DNA from: Eutypa lata
Lineage: Eukaryota > Ascomycota > Sordariomycetes > Xylariales > Diatrypaceae
Length of the DNA: 64,000 bases
Assembly: GCA_022661535.1 (NCBI GenBank)
Contig: JAKULF010000006.1
Coordinates: 2,723,001 to 2,787,000 of the forward strand
Direction of reading: 5' to 3'
A program made the translations under genes and the position numbers. Each line of letters opens with the position of its first letter. Position 1 is the stretch's first letter. Shown in pieces: positions 26,013 through 37,555 of this stretch. The notes beneath the pieces were generated by a model. The model was given only the letters and a program-made list of their open reading frames with translations, did not search any database and had not been told where the DNA came from.

Positions 26013-27514
26013 CAAGGAGACGCCTTCATCCGTAAACACAGGAAGTGGCTTCTTACTCAAACCATGGAATGGGCAGTCCCATGTATGCCACTCTCTCGTG
26101 TAGCTGATCTACGAAGTCAAGATAGTTTGGGTATTAGAAAAATGACGGTTATATGCTTATATTTAAGAGTTACAAAGGTAGCTGCAAATTGCGTCATATA
26201 AAGCAATCTCCAGAAATATGCTCATCGATTCTCCATCCGCTTATGTAATAACCCCTTTAAATTTCCATCTCCTGGATAGGGGGTTGCATTGACCATAACG
26301 GCTTGGAAATAGACCTATTTGGAGGATAATCACGCGAGAAATTCGTGTCCTTCTATTGTCTGGATCTACCTACGTTAAGATACGGAGTTGTCTATCTGCG
26401 GTGTCCGCATACATACAGGGCGAAGGTGTTACAAACAAACATGCTGATGTCAGAATACGGAACCTTTGCCCTTGTATCGTGACCCAAAGCCTCATCATTC
26501 GCGGGATCTACTGCATATACCTACATGCAGAGTGCGTCTAGTTGTTGTGTAATGGGTACACGAAGCAATGTATGTATGCACAACATCCTGGTCAAGGGAA
26601 ATGGGGTTACAGGTGCTCATAAGCACTCTATCTCAACGACGGAGGAACCCTCTAGCGTGGCTAATAAGCTCTAGGTCATCCTGGATGAATACGGATCTAA
26701 CCCTGCCTCTTCATTAACCTCCGAGCGCCGCATGTGGCTCTTCATTGCTGAGTAAGGCCATCACCCCTTAGCACGGGTGTGACTGAAAGGGAAAGAGGTG
26801 GGGTATCCTGTGCTTTGGTCTGGACAATACAGTTAACTAAGACTTATAGGATAACCGCTAGCCTGTTCTCCACCATCGCTCTTGAGAATTACATCGTTCT
26901 ACGCCCGTGGAACGTGTCACCGACTATAAGCAACTTCAGTTTTCATACTTAGGGTTGTAGGAACGACATGAACACGCAGTATCTAATCCAAAATGCTACG
27001 AATGCCAGACCTTCATTTACATAACTGATATTTTGTAGAAAGGTGAGATTAACGGCACAGTGGCATCCTAGCTATACTCGACAAGACAAATCTAGTGATC
27101 ATGAATGGGGGAGAAAAAAAAACTTGAAATCCATTAATTACCTAGGCGTTTTAGATGCTGAAACTAGGTAGGTCTGACAGGTCTATTACCCATAGCAGTA
27201 CATATATGACCGACTGACTACCTATGAAAGAGAGAACGCGGAAAGAGTTGAAACATATTTGACAATACACAGAGCATGGAGTGATTATATGAACCAACTA
27301 TATGTTCCCCTTCGCTCCTTTTGGTCCTGACGTTAATAACTGCTATAGTGCCCCCTGGGTGTGGCAGTGTGTATATAGCAACCCACGGTGGGAGAAGTTG
27401 GAAGTCTTCCAGCCCCCTTTTTTCTTGATAACCCCCCCACATCGTGATCGAAATACATGTATCTCTTTGGAAGAAGAAGAAGAAGAAGGAAAAAAAATCT
27501 TTTGAGGTGGGAGC
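26013..27514. other. Non-coding intergenic region
   Basis: Convergent 3' flanks of the transporter and the HsbA-like gene. No gene seen. A GAA run (about 27470-27489) lies just past the HsbA-like stop codon. Confidence 0.5.
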
Positions 27515-29180
27515 CTAGAAGACGTATGCCACAGCAGCGATGACTAGACCAGCAGCGACTGAGGTGATACTTAGCGTTGTGGCACCGGCACCGGCTTCAG
27601 GTACGGAACTGGGCTTGCTGGTGGATGTGGACTGCGTCTTGGCTGTAGGTTGAGGTTGCGGCTGGGGTGTGGGTTGGGCCTGGGGTGTGGGCTTAGGTGA
27701 TGAGGCATTTGGCTTTGGAGCAGTGTTGTCGCCGCCGGAGGGAGGTGGAACTGGACTTTCAGTTGCAGTCGCTTGAGCCTCTCCGCTTTTGTCTGCTCCA
27801 CTTTCTTCCTCTTCACCTTTGTCTTCGTCGTCTTCATCATCTCCCCAGCCTACTCCCTCAGGGGGTCCAAAGGGTGGGTGTCCCTCATGACCTTCTTCCT
27901 CTTCCTCTTCTCCTTCTTTACCCTCTTCCTCTCCACCAGCACCTACTTCTTCGCCTTTACCTTCTTCACCTCCCTCTTCGCCTTCAGCTGCAGGTGCGCC
28001 TTCTTCACCACCAGCACCCTCCTCTTCTTCGGGCTTGCCCTCTTCTGCACCAGCACCAGCTTCCTCTTCTTCGGGCTTGCCTTCCTCGCCACCTCCATAT
28101 CCTTCTTCTTCTTCCGCGGGGGCTCCGGCTTCTTCGCCCTTGCCTCCCTCCTCTTCTTCTTCCTCGCCAGCACCAGATTCTGTGGGAGCACCGGTTTCTT
28201 CACCTTTGCCTTCTTCCTCTTCTTCTGCTGGGGCACCGGATTCCTCTTCTTCTCCTTTACCCTCTTCGGCTGGGGCTCCGGACTCTTCGGCTTCTTCCCC
28301 CCCTTTGCTTTCTTCCTCGGGAGCACTCTCGCCTTCTTCCTCGGGAGCACCCCCGCTCTCTTCCTCGGGAGCACCCTTGCTTTCTCCCCCCGCTGCGGCC
28401 TCGCCACCCTTCTCTTCTTCGGGAGCGGCTGGGGCTTCACCTCCACCACCAGCGGCCTCACCACCTTTCTCCTCTTCGGGAGCGCCGCCTGGGGCACCGC
28501 CGGCTTCACAACCTGCCTCGGGGTGCTCCTTGGCGCCGCCCTCGGGAGTATAGAGGTCTTTCAGGTGAGTGAGGACCTCCAGGGCATGGTTGGCCTGCTC
28601 CCACGCCTTTGGCTGGAGTTGAGGGGGGAACTTGGCCACGTTGGCCTTGAAGAAGCCATTGAGGGCCGGAACTGGGTAGAAGAGAAAGTATGTCAATAGG
28701 TGACGTCTACAAGATATGGCTGGTGTTGGGAGATGCGTAGGTAGTAAGACATAGCTTGGTTGACTTACTCAGCTTGAAGGTCAGGTAATAGTAGATCTTT
28801 GGACTGGCACCGACGCTATCGAACTTGCCCTTGGCGGCAGCGAAGTCCTTGAGGAACTCGCCGGCCGCCGCGTGGAGCTCCTCTGACTTCCCCTTCAGGT
28901 GCTGGGCTTCCTTGACGGTGAGGGAGTTGATCTCACGGGCTATGACGGTCTGCGTTTCAAGCGTATACGCGAGATCCCCAGCCGCAGCCTTGAGCTTCTC
29001 CGTCGGGCCGCCCTTGTACCCATCTAGGACTTCGTCGAACACCTTCAGACTCGTGATGATCCTGTTCAGGATCGTCGTCTCGGAGATGATGGTTCTCGAG
29101 TCATACTCATCGTCTGCCGGCTTGCCACCACCGGCTACCGCTCCGACAACGAGAGCAAGTAATGCTACGGCAACCCTCAT
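27515..29180 (-). CDS. HsbA-like cell-surface protein with long acidic stalk and GPI signal
   Basis: Secreted hydrophobic-surface-binding / cell-wall galactomannoprotein type protein (HsbA family). Exons (minus) 29180-28769 and 28671-27515; 522 residues. Residues 1-17 are a signal peptide (MRVAVALLALVVGAVAG). The helical HsbA domain spans about 25-175 (SETTILNRIITSLKVFDEVLDGYKGG is typical). From about 185 to 425 the chain is almost only Glu, Gly, Ala, Lys and Pro in imperfect repeats such as GAPEEE and KGEE. A Pro/Thr/Gln linker (TPQPQPQP) follows, then a short hydrophobic tail (LSITSVAAGLVIAAVAYVF) that fits a GPI-attachment signal. Known HsbA proteins are short and lack such a stalk, so the acidic tail is the odd part. 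The start is the ATG before the signal peptide. Role inferred: adhesion to hydrophobic surfaces with the domain held away from the wall. Confidence 0.82.
27820..28560 (-). repeat. GA-rich coding repeat for the acidic stalk
   Basis: Degenerate minus-strand GAA/GAG/GGT/GCT repeats encode blocks of E-rich sequence. Low complexity keeps the opposite strand open too (plus-strand frames of about 290-308 codons), which are therefore not genes. Confidence 0.8.
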
Positions 29181-29424
29181 CGTGCCGTGTATCCGTTGAA
29201 TTGTGGTATGTGTGTGTGTTGATGTGTTATCTCGAGGATATAAAGAGAGGCAGGATAGCAAAGCAAGTAAGACGATGCAGGGTAGGTAAGTAGGGGGATG
29301 GGGATGAACAAACGAGTCGACCGCTTGATCGAATCAATCCAGCGTTTTTGCGTGCGTGACTAGTAAGTAAGAGGGGGGGGAAAAGGATCAAACCCAAGTT
29401 GCGGTTGATACGACCCAGTCCAAG

Positions 29425-29432
29425 CTTATATA
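29425..29432 (-). promoter_or_regulatory. Candidate TATA box of the HsbA-like gene
   Basis: TATATAAG on the minus strand, about 245 bases upstream of the ATG. Position-based assignment. Confidence 0.4.
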
Positions 29433-32400
29433 AACCCTAGGAACGACTCAAAACGCTATTTGAAAAAAAGAGCTCGAGGGGAACCCGGGCTAGAGACGAG
29501 GGCCATCAGTCGAGGTCATTATCTACTCGTCAACGACGGGCCTCCCCCCGTCATGCCCGCGGGAAGACACGAGTTTAATCTTTCCTAGCTCACACGCTGG
29601 TCTGACACCAGAGATGGCCATTTTAAACTTCTTGGAACCCTATTCGTCTACGGCTGTCACAATGTTAGACCCGGCACTCTACTATTAACTTGAGTGAAGG
29701 ATGTGAGATGTGTGTCAGTGTGTGTGTTGGTCTAGCGGCGTATAAGTCAATAAATTTCGCCACAGACAAGCTAATTGACAATCACCGACAATCCGTTGGG
29801 GTGGTTGAAGGAAACCATACCGGATGTCCTGAAGTCGAGCACGTGTGTCGAACATGACTATCCAAGAAAGGGCACTTTAAACTCAACCGCTATAGACAGA
29901 AAATGCTCGAACCAGTTCTAATATTGTTAGATGGCAACCATGTGTCCGTCGGAGAGGCTGGCAGTTAATCCAAGAGGGGGCGAGTTGAAATTTCAACATA
30001 CGAAAGCCTCTCCACCGGAATCCGACTCGATACTATATACTTCGAGTCAGGAAATATTTTGTGGTTGAGCTGCCCACCATCCACTTACGGGCACAAGTTT
30101 TCATCTTCGCGCATAGTAGAGTGCTGCCGAGTGCGTGGATGATGGTGGATTCCCGGTTCGGCACTCTCGGAGATACAATATTTGGTTTGCTGTGAGGTTA
30201 TATTGCCTCATACTCCTGTAGAGTGTGCAGGTGGTCGTTTGCAAATATGCCCAAAGCTATACGGGCTTTCTCATCTGAACACCCCTTTCTTGAGCAAACC
30301 TATCCATGTTCTGTGTCTTTCTTATATATCCTCGATGAGGTCTACTAGTTGGACCCTGTTAGAAGCCAATTAGTGAGTCCACTTCGACTCAAGGACAAGT
30401 AACGAGGCAGCTGTCACATCAGAAGACTAGATAGAATCTGGCAGGCAAGTACAAATAGTCCTGCTTAGTGTCGGCACCGGTTATACATCTGTACACGCCA
30501 ATCCCAAGGAACAAAAATAAAGTTCCGGGTGTTCAAACATGAAGAATATTCTAGTTTGTTGCATCTCTTGGGGGTTGGCTGAGATAACCTTTGAACCTAT
30601 AATTCTAGTGGTCTCTGCTAGAAACAAACTCTAACCCGAAGGCCACCCTTTTAGGAAGTGATAAAGAGGGTGTGGCTGAAAAGGGGTCCGGACTAGATTT
30701 GACGCCGATTTTACTCCGTACATAGTAATTAACTTTGTAGCTACTAATGATTTATTCTAAAACAGAAAGAAAAGGGATACCATCTTCCGAAGCCTACCTA
30801 CCTAGGTAGGTCATGATGCAGTTATATCTTCTTTTAGGTAGTAGACAACAGAGAGTTTACCCTTCAGCTCTTGAAGTTCGCAACTGTTTACGGAGTGAAG
30901 GTCATTTTCGTAGTTCGCTGGCACTTACTTCAACAGGAAGCGGAAGACACGGCATCCCATTTCTAATTGGTGGATCTACTAATATGCCTACTTATGTAGG
31001 TATCTGGATGACTATCACTACCTTGTATGAATCTAGAGGGTTAACTAACACTTCATCAGATGGGTATGTTGGGAAATGAGGTTTACCCAAATGACATAGC
31101 TGTTTCTTTAGCTTAAAGATTAAAAGAATAACTGAGTAGTCGAAGAGTTAAATAAGAAGTCATCGGCAAGACCACAAGTATTCTCAGATGTAGTTAACTG
31201 CCTAGACCATTAGGCTCTGCATGACAAATTATCAATTTTCTGGCTGACTGGTAACACACGTGCTAATGTTGATGAAGGCGGTCAAAGATGTTTAACTTCG
31301 TGGCAAGTCCTTTTAATGAATTAGCCGCGCATGACAAGGGTTTTTATTCTTACCGCCTGCAAGGAGAAAGGGAGAAAAGAAAAGAATAGATCGTGGCTTG
31401 GATCTGGGATAGCGGGGAATTTTGCTTGGTGATCCCTAACTACGTAGTAGGATCTGAAACGCTAAGTTGGAACGTTATAAGGGGGCTATTTACAAAACCA
31501 GCCAATCATAGATCTGTTCCTGTCAATCCTGGCTGCATCCCTGATGCAACGGTTGGTCCAACGCCCCGGTATGGGTTATTTAGGCGACTTTCCTCCAGTC
31601 AAATCGTGACAGCTACGCTACGAAGTTGTTGGTTGTTTAATGGAAACTTCCATTGAGGGCTTGAATTGGCTATGATTTTCTTATGTTTCTCTTGGCCCTA
31701 AGCTGATCCGCCCGATTAGTAGAATGGAGCCGATCGATGCAGCACATCGGTGCGCTTCTCGAATGGTTGGACGAGATAACCTGCCTGGCGTTCACCCTGC
31801 CAAGCCGCAAAGTCATGCTTGATTTTCAATATTGTAGGATTCCTCCTCATGCCAGACGGAATGCCAACCATCAAAGGACCGCCCTGCTTGACATGTTGGC
31901 GCTTATTTTCCAATTACATAGATCCCATCCCATTCAATGGTGAACGAAGTTTCACGGTCGGCAATGTAAGCGCCGTTCTGCTCTATCCAGCTATGTAGTA
32001 TGTATCGGTGGATAGAGGCAATTGCCTGAATCCCAATCCCGAATGGATCTTCGTCAGGGGTACGGCGGAGATTTGAGGCATCCTGAGATCCCTTATCCAG
32101 TTCCCTTTTAAAATGGGACATAACCCTGGCCTGTTGCCCCATCTGGCAGCCAAGGTCAAGCGAGCGCAAGCAAGGATGACTCTTCCTGCAGTCGAGCTGG
32201 GAATCGCGTGGTCGCAGCTGTTTGGGTTAAAATTATAGGGAGACAGGTTCAAGTACCGAGCCCAGCCTAAGGCAGCCTTGGTGGGCTTGGTGGGCTTGAT
32301 AGGCATTTGCCCCATCGCCAACTTGCTTCCCATATAACATCTCTTCAACAATCCATTCCTTTGCCTCTTTCGGCACACTTTGTCTTTCGTCCTCTTTGGA

Positions 32401-32462
32401 TGCAAAATAGCACCTATAACATTCTTTTTTTTTATTACCCAACTTGGTGTTGACACTCTTTT

Positions 32463-32469
32463 TATATAA
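32463..32469 (+). promoter_or_regulatory. Candidate TATA box of the Cys-rich GPI protein gene
   Basis: TATATAA about 173 bases upstream of the ATG at 32642. Confidence 0.4.
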
Positions 32470-32641
32470 TATCACTCGTTCCGGTATTGATAGACACTCG
32501 TTCATTTCAGAGCTCGATTTTTGAGATACCCCTAGTTATTTGGTCTGGTCCGGTACTCAGTTACGAAACAATTTTTTGGCGAACGCACTTTTGATAGATA
32601 GACGATAGACGAGAAGCATACAAAACAAGAAGAAGATAAAA

Positions 32642-33833
32642 ATGAAGTTCAGTGCTCTGTTACCCGTCGTCATGGCGGTCTTCGCCAACCAAGCCACCGC
32701 TGAGCCTCTCCGCCAACCTTATAAGCTGAACAACGCGCGGATGTCAGTCAGGGATATCTTTGGGCTGCAGGCCCGTCAGGACGGCGCATATACCCCGGAT
32801 CAGGAGTTCTGTGGCACGGGCGAGACTTGCGCTGAAGCTTGTGGTACTGGTTACAAGCAGGCATGTTCCCCTCGACCTGTCCCCCGGGATTGTTCGGAAT
32901 CGTGCAGAAAGGAAACTAACTCGAGACGTTGCAGTGTCCCTCGCGTGACGGTAACACACATTGCTTCCATGCGGCAGCTAAGCAGACATGTTGCTTTAAC
33001 CAAAGCGGAGGTTAGTTTCATCATACACACAACGATGTGTACCTTGTGTGCGAACGGACATGTACTAATGTCGAGATACAGAGGCGTGCGATGAGGGTTT
33101 CTACTGCGCAGCTGATGAGAAGGCCGCGACCTGGTGTTGCCCCAATGAGCTAGGTCTGAAGGACTGCGCCGCCAAGTTCAACTTGCCCGTCCTCTCCACC
33201 CAGACACCGTCACCGACGAAGACGTCGTCAAAGGCGACGTCCACGGCCAAACCGACGACAACCACTGCGGAGAAGGTAGAGACAACTTCCGTAGCGACGC
33301 CATCCCCAACGGAATCCGTGACGGCAACTGCATCAACGACAACCAGCCCGGATGAGCCATCCGCCACAGTATCTATTACAGGCAAGTCGTCTTTGGTCAA
33401 TGTCGAAACCAGCAGCACCATCAGCAGTACTCTTTCATCATCGTCGTCATCATCATCATCTTCTTCATCTTCTTCAAATCTCAATAGTGTTACTACTACC
33501 ACTACCCGCATTGCGAGTGCCACCTCCACGGTAGAGAGCACCAATGCACAGACCATCTCAACAATCACCTCTGGAACGGAGTCCGCGCCCGCGGCGGACT
33601 GCACCACCTACACCACGGCCCTGGTCGTAGCTCTGACGCCCAGTTCTATCGCTACTACTGTCCCTCCCGTCGGCACCACCCCAACAAGCTCCGTTGCTAA
33701 CAGCACCGTGATTTCTCCAGGCACCACGACAACCGCGCCCCCTAACCCCATCAAAGTCAGCGCTGCCAACGGCCGCGGCGCTGTCTGCGGAACCCTGGTG
33801 TTCGGCATCGCTATCGCCGGTCTCCTGTTTTGA
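32642..33833 (+). CDS. Cys-rich, Ser/Thr-rich GPI-anchored surface protein
   Basis: Secreted cell-wall or membrane-anchored protein of a common Pezizomycotina family without known activity. Exons 32642-32860, 32935-33010 and 33082-33833 give 348 residues. Signal peptide at 1-20 (MKFSALLPVVMAVFANQATA). A cysteine-rich module runs from C57 to about residue 125, with the motifs FCGTGETCAEACGTGYKQC, HCFHAAAKQTCCF, ACDEGFYC and TWCCP. A long Ser/Thr-rich stalk follows, with a run of 14 serines, and then a hydrophobic tail (CGTLVFGIAIAGLLF) that fits a GPI signal. Intron 1 starts with GC (AG then GCATGT) and has an AACTAAC branch site; only this junction gives the conserved GYKQCPS. Intron 2 is a normal GT-AG. 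It lies tail-to-tail with the DUF3176 gene, inside a group of surface/membrane protein genes. Confidence 0.85.
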
Positions 33834-34646
33834 GATCTCGTCGTTATGGGAAGTCCCGTTGGCGGATTTCCGCACCATTTTTTTTTTTTGCAATAAATAA
33901 AACAGGCGTTGGAATACGATGTTCGGGGAGCTACCTGGGTGGCTGTTCCGGTTAACTGTTCTGGATACCTACTTACCTTCCGAGGTACGTACATGATACC
34001 TTCATGATAGACGGCTGGAGATCCTCCCGGAGAATGAGAGGATCGCGGATGCGTAGCGCTTGGCGCTCGCTCGAGCCCCGTTGTTTTGTGGCCATGGTGC
34101 CCCCTTTTGACTCGCTTCGAAGAGATACCCCTTTTTGCTTCTGCCGCCCTAGGATGGCGGCGCATTCTAGACGCTGGCTGGCTGTGTTGTTGTTGGTGGA
34201 AGTTGGCGACCGACTTGGTTGATCCTATAATCACTACTGGTATTATTTGATTTTTGGCATGTTAGCATATACATTTGCATGCTTCGCTGGATTCTAATGC
34301 TGCCCCCTCCCTCTTCAATGAACTTTTGAGGCGGGACGATAATGAGAAAGCGATTTGCTCTACATTGTACATATGATTTACAGACATGAACACTATATTT
34401 ATATGTGTGAACAATGCACGCAGTGAATTTTCACAGTGAGAAAAACTAGCGGAGTGCCACTAAATGCCTTGTCTCGTAACATTATTTTGGGTAGATATTG
34501 CTAGAAGCCAGGGGAGATGGGGGGTGGAGAGTATGTGTTTCTATTTGACGCCGATTTTAGATTATCTCTTTATTTAGAATTATTGTTTATCACATATGCT
34601 CATAAATTATTACTTCATGCCGTTTACAACTCTAGAAGACAGCTCT
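33834..34646. other. Convergent intergenic region
   Basis: 3' flanks of two convergent genes; contains a T11 run near 33879-33889 and AT-rich DNA. Frames here (for example 34004-34222) have no coding character. Confidence 0.5.
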
Positions 34647-37555
34647 TCAAAACATATTACGCTGTTGCTGCTGTTGCTGCTGCTGCTGCGCACGATACTC
34701 CCACGCCGAATACTCTTCCGGTGTCTGGTATTCGTATCCCGCAGTATCCAGCATCCGCTCCTCTTGTACCAGCTCTTCTCGAGAAACACTGCCGACATCA
34801 TCATCACCACCACCTCCATCGCCACTCCTACTATCACCACCGCTCTCAGCATCAGTATCACCACTAACAGAGCCAAACGATTCAAACTCCCGCACGGTCC
34901 TTAGCTGGGGCCCGCCAGATACGTCATCGCCATCTTTGCCGCCACCACCATGCTCTTCCATGCTGACGATGGTATCCTCCACCACCTTATGGAAGCCTCT
35001 TTTCTTTTTCTCCTCCCCCTTTTTCTCCTTCCCTTCCCCAGCCACCGCCCCACTAGCAGCAGTAGCAGCAGCAGCAGCCTCCTCAACTTCCGCCATCCGC
35101 AGCCGAGCCCTAGTCTCCGGGTCGAGCGAGTGAAGCAAGGAAGCCATGACGTCCGTCTTCCAGGGCTCGAGACCGAGACGTCGTGTCTCGAGCACCGAGA
35201 AGAGCACGAACAGGCAGCCCGCGACGATAGTCGCCGCGGGTAGCGACAGGTACGCCCAGTTGACGCGGATGCGGATGACGTACTGGAGTCCCGTCCCTTC
35301 AGCTACTGTTGCTGCTGTTGCTGCCTCTTTCTCTTGCCTTTTCTTATTCCCAAAATGAGAACCGGGATCGCCGTAAGAAGAACCAGAACCGTCGTCGGCG
35401 GACCGCCGGTCCCGCATCCAGTTCGAGAGACTCCGCGCCGCGTTGTCGAACGTGGCACTGAGATCGGTGCTCTCGAACAGCGCCTGCGTGACGGGCGGCT
35501 GGCCCGACGTCGCCCCGTCGTCGCCCGACAGGGGCCACACGAGGAGCTCGACGTCGTCCAGGCGGAAGAAGTCCGAATGGATGTACTTCATGGTGCTGCC
35601 GATGGTGCGCTGCGTGATCGCGAACGACTCGTCTACATCTCCAGGAAGTCCCGCTTTCCGCCTCGCCTCGTCATTGTCGTCGTCGGCCGGGATCCGGAGC
35701 TCGAGGTCGCTGCGCTCGAACTCGATCCTGTCGACCCACAGCGGACGTCCGTAGTAGGCGTCGAACTCCTCCATCTCGTCGGCGCTCGCCACGCGGTTCG
35801 GCACGAACCGGTACGAGTCCATGTCGCGGACGGCCCAGGAGGCGAGGACGCGCTCGCGGAGCGCCCCGCTCTGCACCTCGGAGGCGTAGGCGTTGGTGCA
35901 GAGCCAGAGGGCGCACTCGGTGGCCGTGACGGCCGTCTCGTTCCACTCGGTGACCTCGTCCCGGTACGAGTCGTCGGCGCGGACGACGCCGACGGCCGCG
36001 AGCATCGTGTTCAGGTGCCGGAAGGAGATCGTGTCCATGGGCTGCATCTGCGGCAGCGCCGCCATGTAGGCGTCGAAGATGCGGCCGCCCACCGCGTTCG
36101 ACAGGTTCGCGTAGTGCGGCAGCGAGTACTTGAGGTACTCCCCCGAGAACACCTGCGCGTGGTAGTTGATCGTGCCGAGGTTCGCGCCGGTTTCTGTCGA
36201 TTTCTCGAGCCGGTCCGTGACGTCGTTGCAGGCGCTGCAGGTCGCGATCGATGTGAAAGGCGCCCACTGTAATATCTGGAGTTAGCAATTACCTTTCCTT
36301 GTAGGTATTTTAGCGAGGTCTGGTTTTTCTTTTTCTTTCTTTCTTTTTTTCTTATATTTCTTTTCTCAATTTCTTTAGCTCCCAAATATGACGCTCCTTT
36401 CAATAACCCTAAGCACTGAAGATAGCTAGCTATAAAGGGGTAGAGAAATAACTACGAAAATCCACTCACGGTACAGTTTCCGCTCGGGCACACGAAGGAC
36501 GTAGTTAGATCAGCAGCCGAGGACCTGTTGTAGAAGCCGTTGAACAGGGCGGATATCATCCCCAGATCCGGCTGGCTGCTGAACGGGACCTGGCTGATCG
36601 TCCCATTGTTGGGCATCATCTCCTGGGACAAGCCCCCGTTGTTCACGTAATACACCCCCGCATCGAGGTAAGCCGAGCGTCCCACGGACGGGGTGGGCGA
36701 GACGGTGCTACTGTCGACCGGCTCCATGACGCCATTGTAATAGATAACCGACTGCAGGAAGGGCTCGAACCCGAGGAGCAGGACCATGACCACGGCGCCC
36801 GCGACGGCCCAGTGGTGCCGAAGCCGCATCCGGGGCCGGAACCAGGCCACCACCAGCCAGAGGCTGCCCCAGGGCCCGCGACTCGCGTCCTCGAACCGCC
36901 CGAAGGCGGCGGCGCTCCCCGGCCCTCGCGCGTAGAAGTTCCACTTCCCCTGCCCGAGGCAGGAGCCGACGGCGAAGCCGAGCGACACCCGTGCGATGGC
37001 GCCCAGGATCGACACCACTGCGTTGAACGAGATGATGAAGTTGTACTGCACCAGGGGGAGCCCGTCGGCGTAGATTAGCAATGCGACTGTCGTGATAACT
37101 GCTGCGAGACTAAGAGCCACGGCGCAGAACTCGACCGTCCATGTGTACTGCGACATCCTTTTTTTCTTATTCTTCTTCGTCTTCGTCTTGGCCTGTTTAC
37201 TAGCAAGTCTTCGATCATCGTCCCCTCCAGGCGGCGACGGGTCGATGCTAGAATACTGCGTTGATGGTTGCGTCTTCTTGGGTCGGCTGAATGGGCGTAG
37301 TGAAAAGAACGGGGACCGACTCCTGTTTGAGACTGGAGGGGGAGGGGGAGGGGGATGAGGAGGAGCTGCGGGATCATATGATGTCCCCTGAGTGAAGTAA
37401 AAGTTAGAGTTGTGGTGGTCTTGGCTATACGACGTCGAGCTCGGAAGGCTGACGGGATATCCTGTATAAGGATCCGTGAATTGTGAGCCTAGCTCTTGAG
37501 GATGGCCTGTTTGAAACCCCCAACTATCATACCCTTGGCCGTGTGTATCCCCCAT
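34647..37555 (-). CDS. DUF3176-family membrane protein
   Basis: Function unknown; a large fungal-specific membrane protein family. Exons (minus) 37555-36470 and 36266-34647; 901 residues. A Pro/Ser/Tyr-rich cytoplasmic N-terminus with a P9 run and a basic KTKTKKNKKKR patch precedes TM1 (about 143-162), TM2 (174-197) and TM3 (249-270). A long extracellular-type region follows, with the motif CPSGNCTWAPF at the exon junction and CSACND, then TM4 (about 700-720). The DUF3176 hallmarks are the tight TM1-TM2 pair with ARVSLGFAVGSCLGQGKW, and LETRRLGLEPWKTD after TM4. The C-terminal tail is acidic/Gly-rich and ends in a Q9 tract and RNMF. The start is the first ATG, MGDTHG. The 203-nt intron is longer than average. 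Confidence 0.88.
34660..34690 (-). repeat. CAG/CAA tract coding for polyglutamine
   Basis: Encodes nine consecutive glutamines four residues before the end of the DUF3176 protein. It mixes CAG and CAA codons. Confidence 0.85.

Larger units (their letters stand above)
29181..32641. other. 3.5-kb gene-poor region with possible gene remnant
   Basis: No complete gene. Minus-strand frames between about 31716 and 32505 have somewhat protein-like sequence: 32505-32233 starts with ATG (MNECLSIPERVIL) and 32169-31903 reads for example DEDPFGIGIQAIASIHRY. They are in different frames, have no recognised domain, and could not be spliced into one product; decayed coding DNA is possible. A perfect 16-base palindrome lies at 30796-30811. 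The last 180 bases are the promoter of the next gene. Confidence 0.4.

Noticed and set aside
27697..28699. Two long plus-strand frames (about 291 and 308 codons) opposite the HsbA-like tail
   Set aside because: They are mirror images of the GAA/GGT repeat; composition is only Leu/Phe/Pro/Ser-type and there is no domain, while the minus strand has signal peptide, family domain and GPI signal.
35334..36272. 312-codon plus-strand frame
   Set aside because: Shadow of the GC-rich second exon of the DUF3176 gene; Arg/Val-rich with no recognisable motif.
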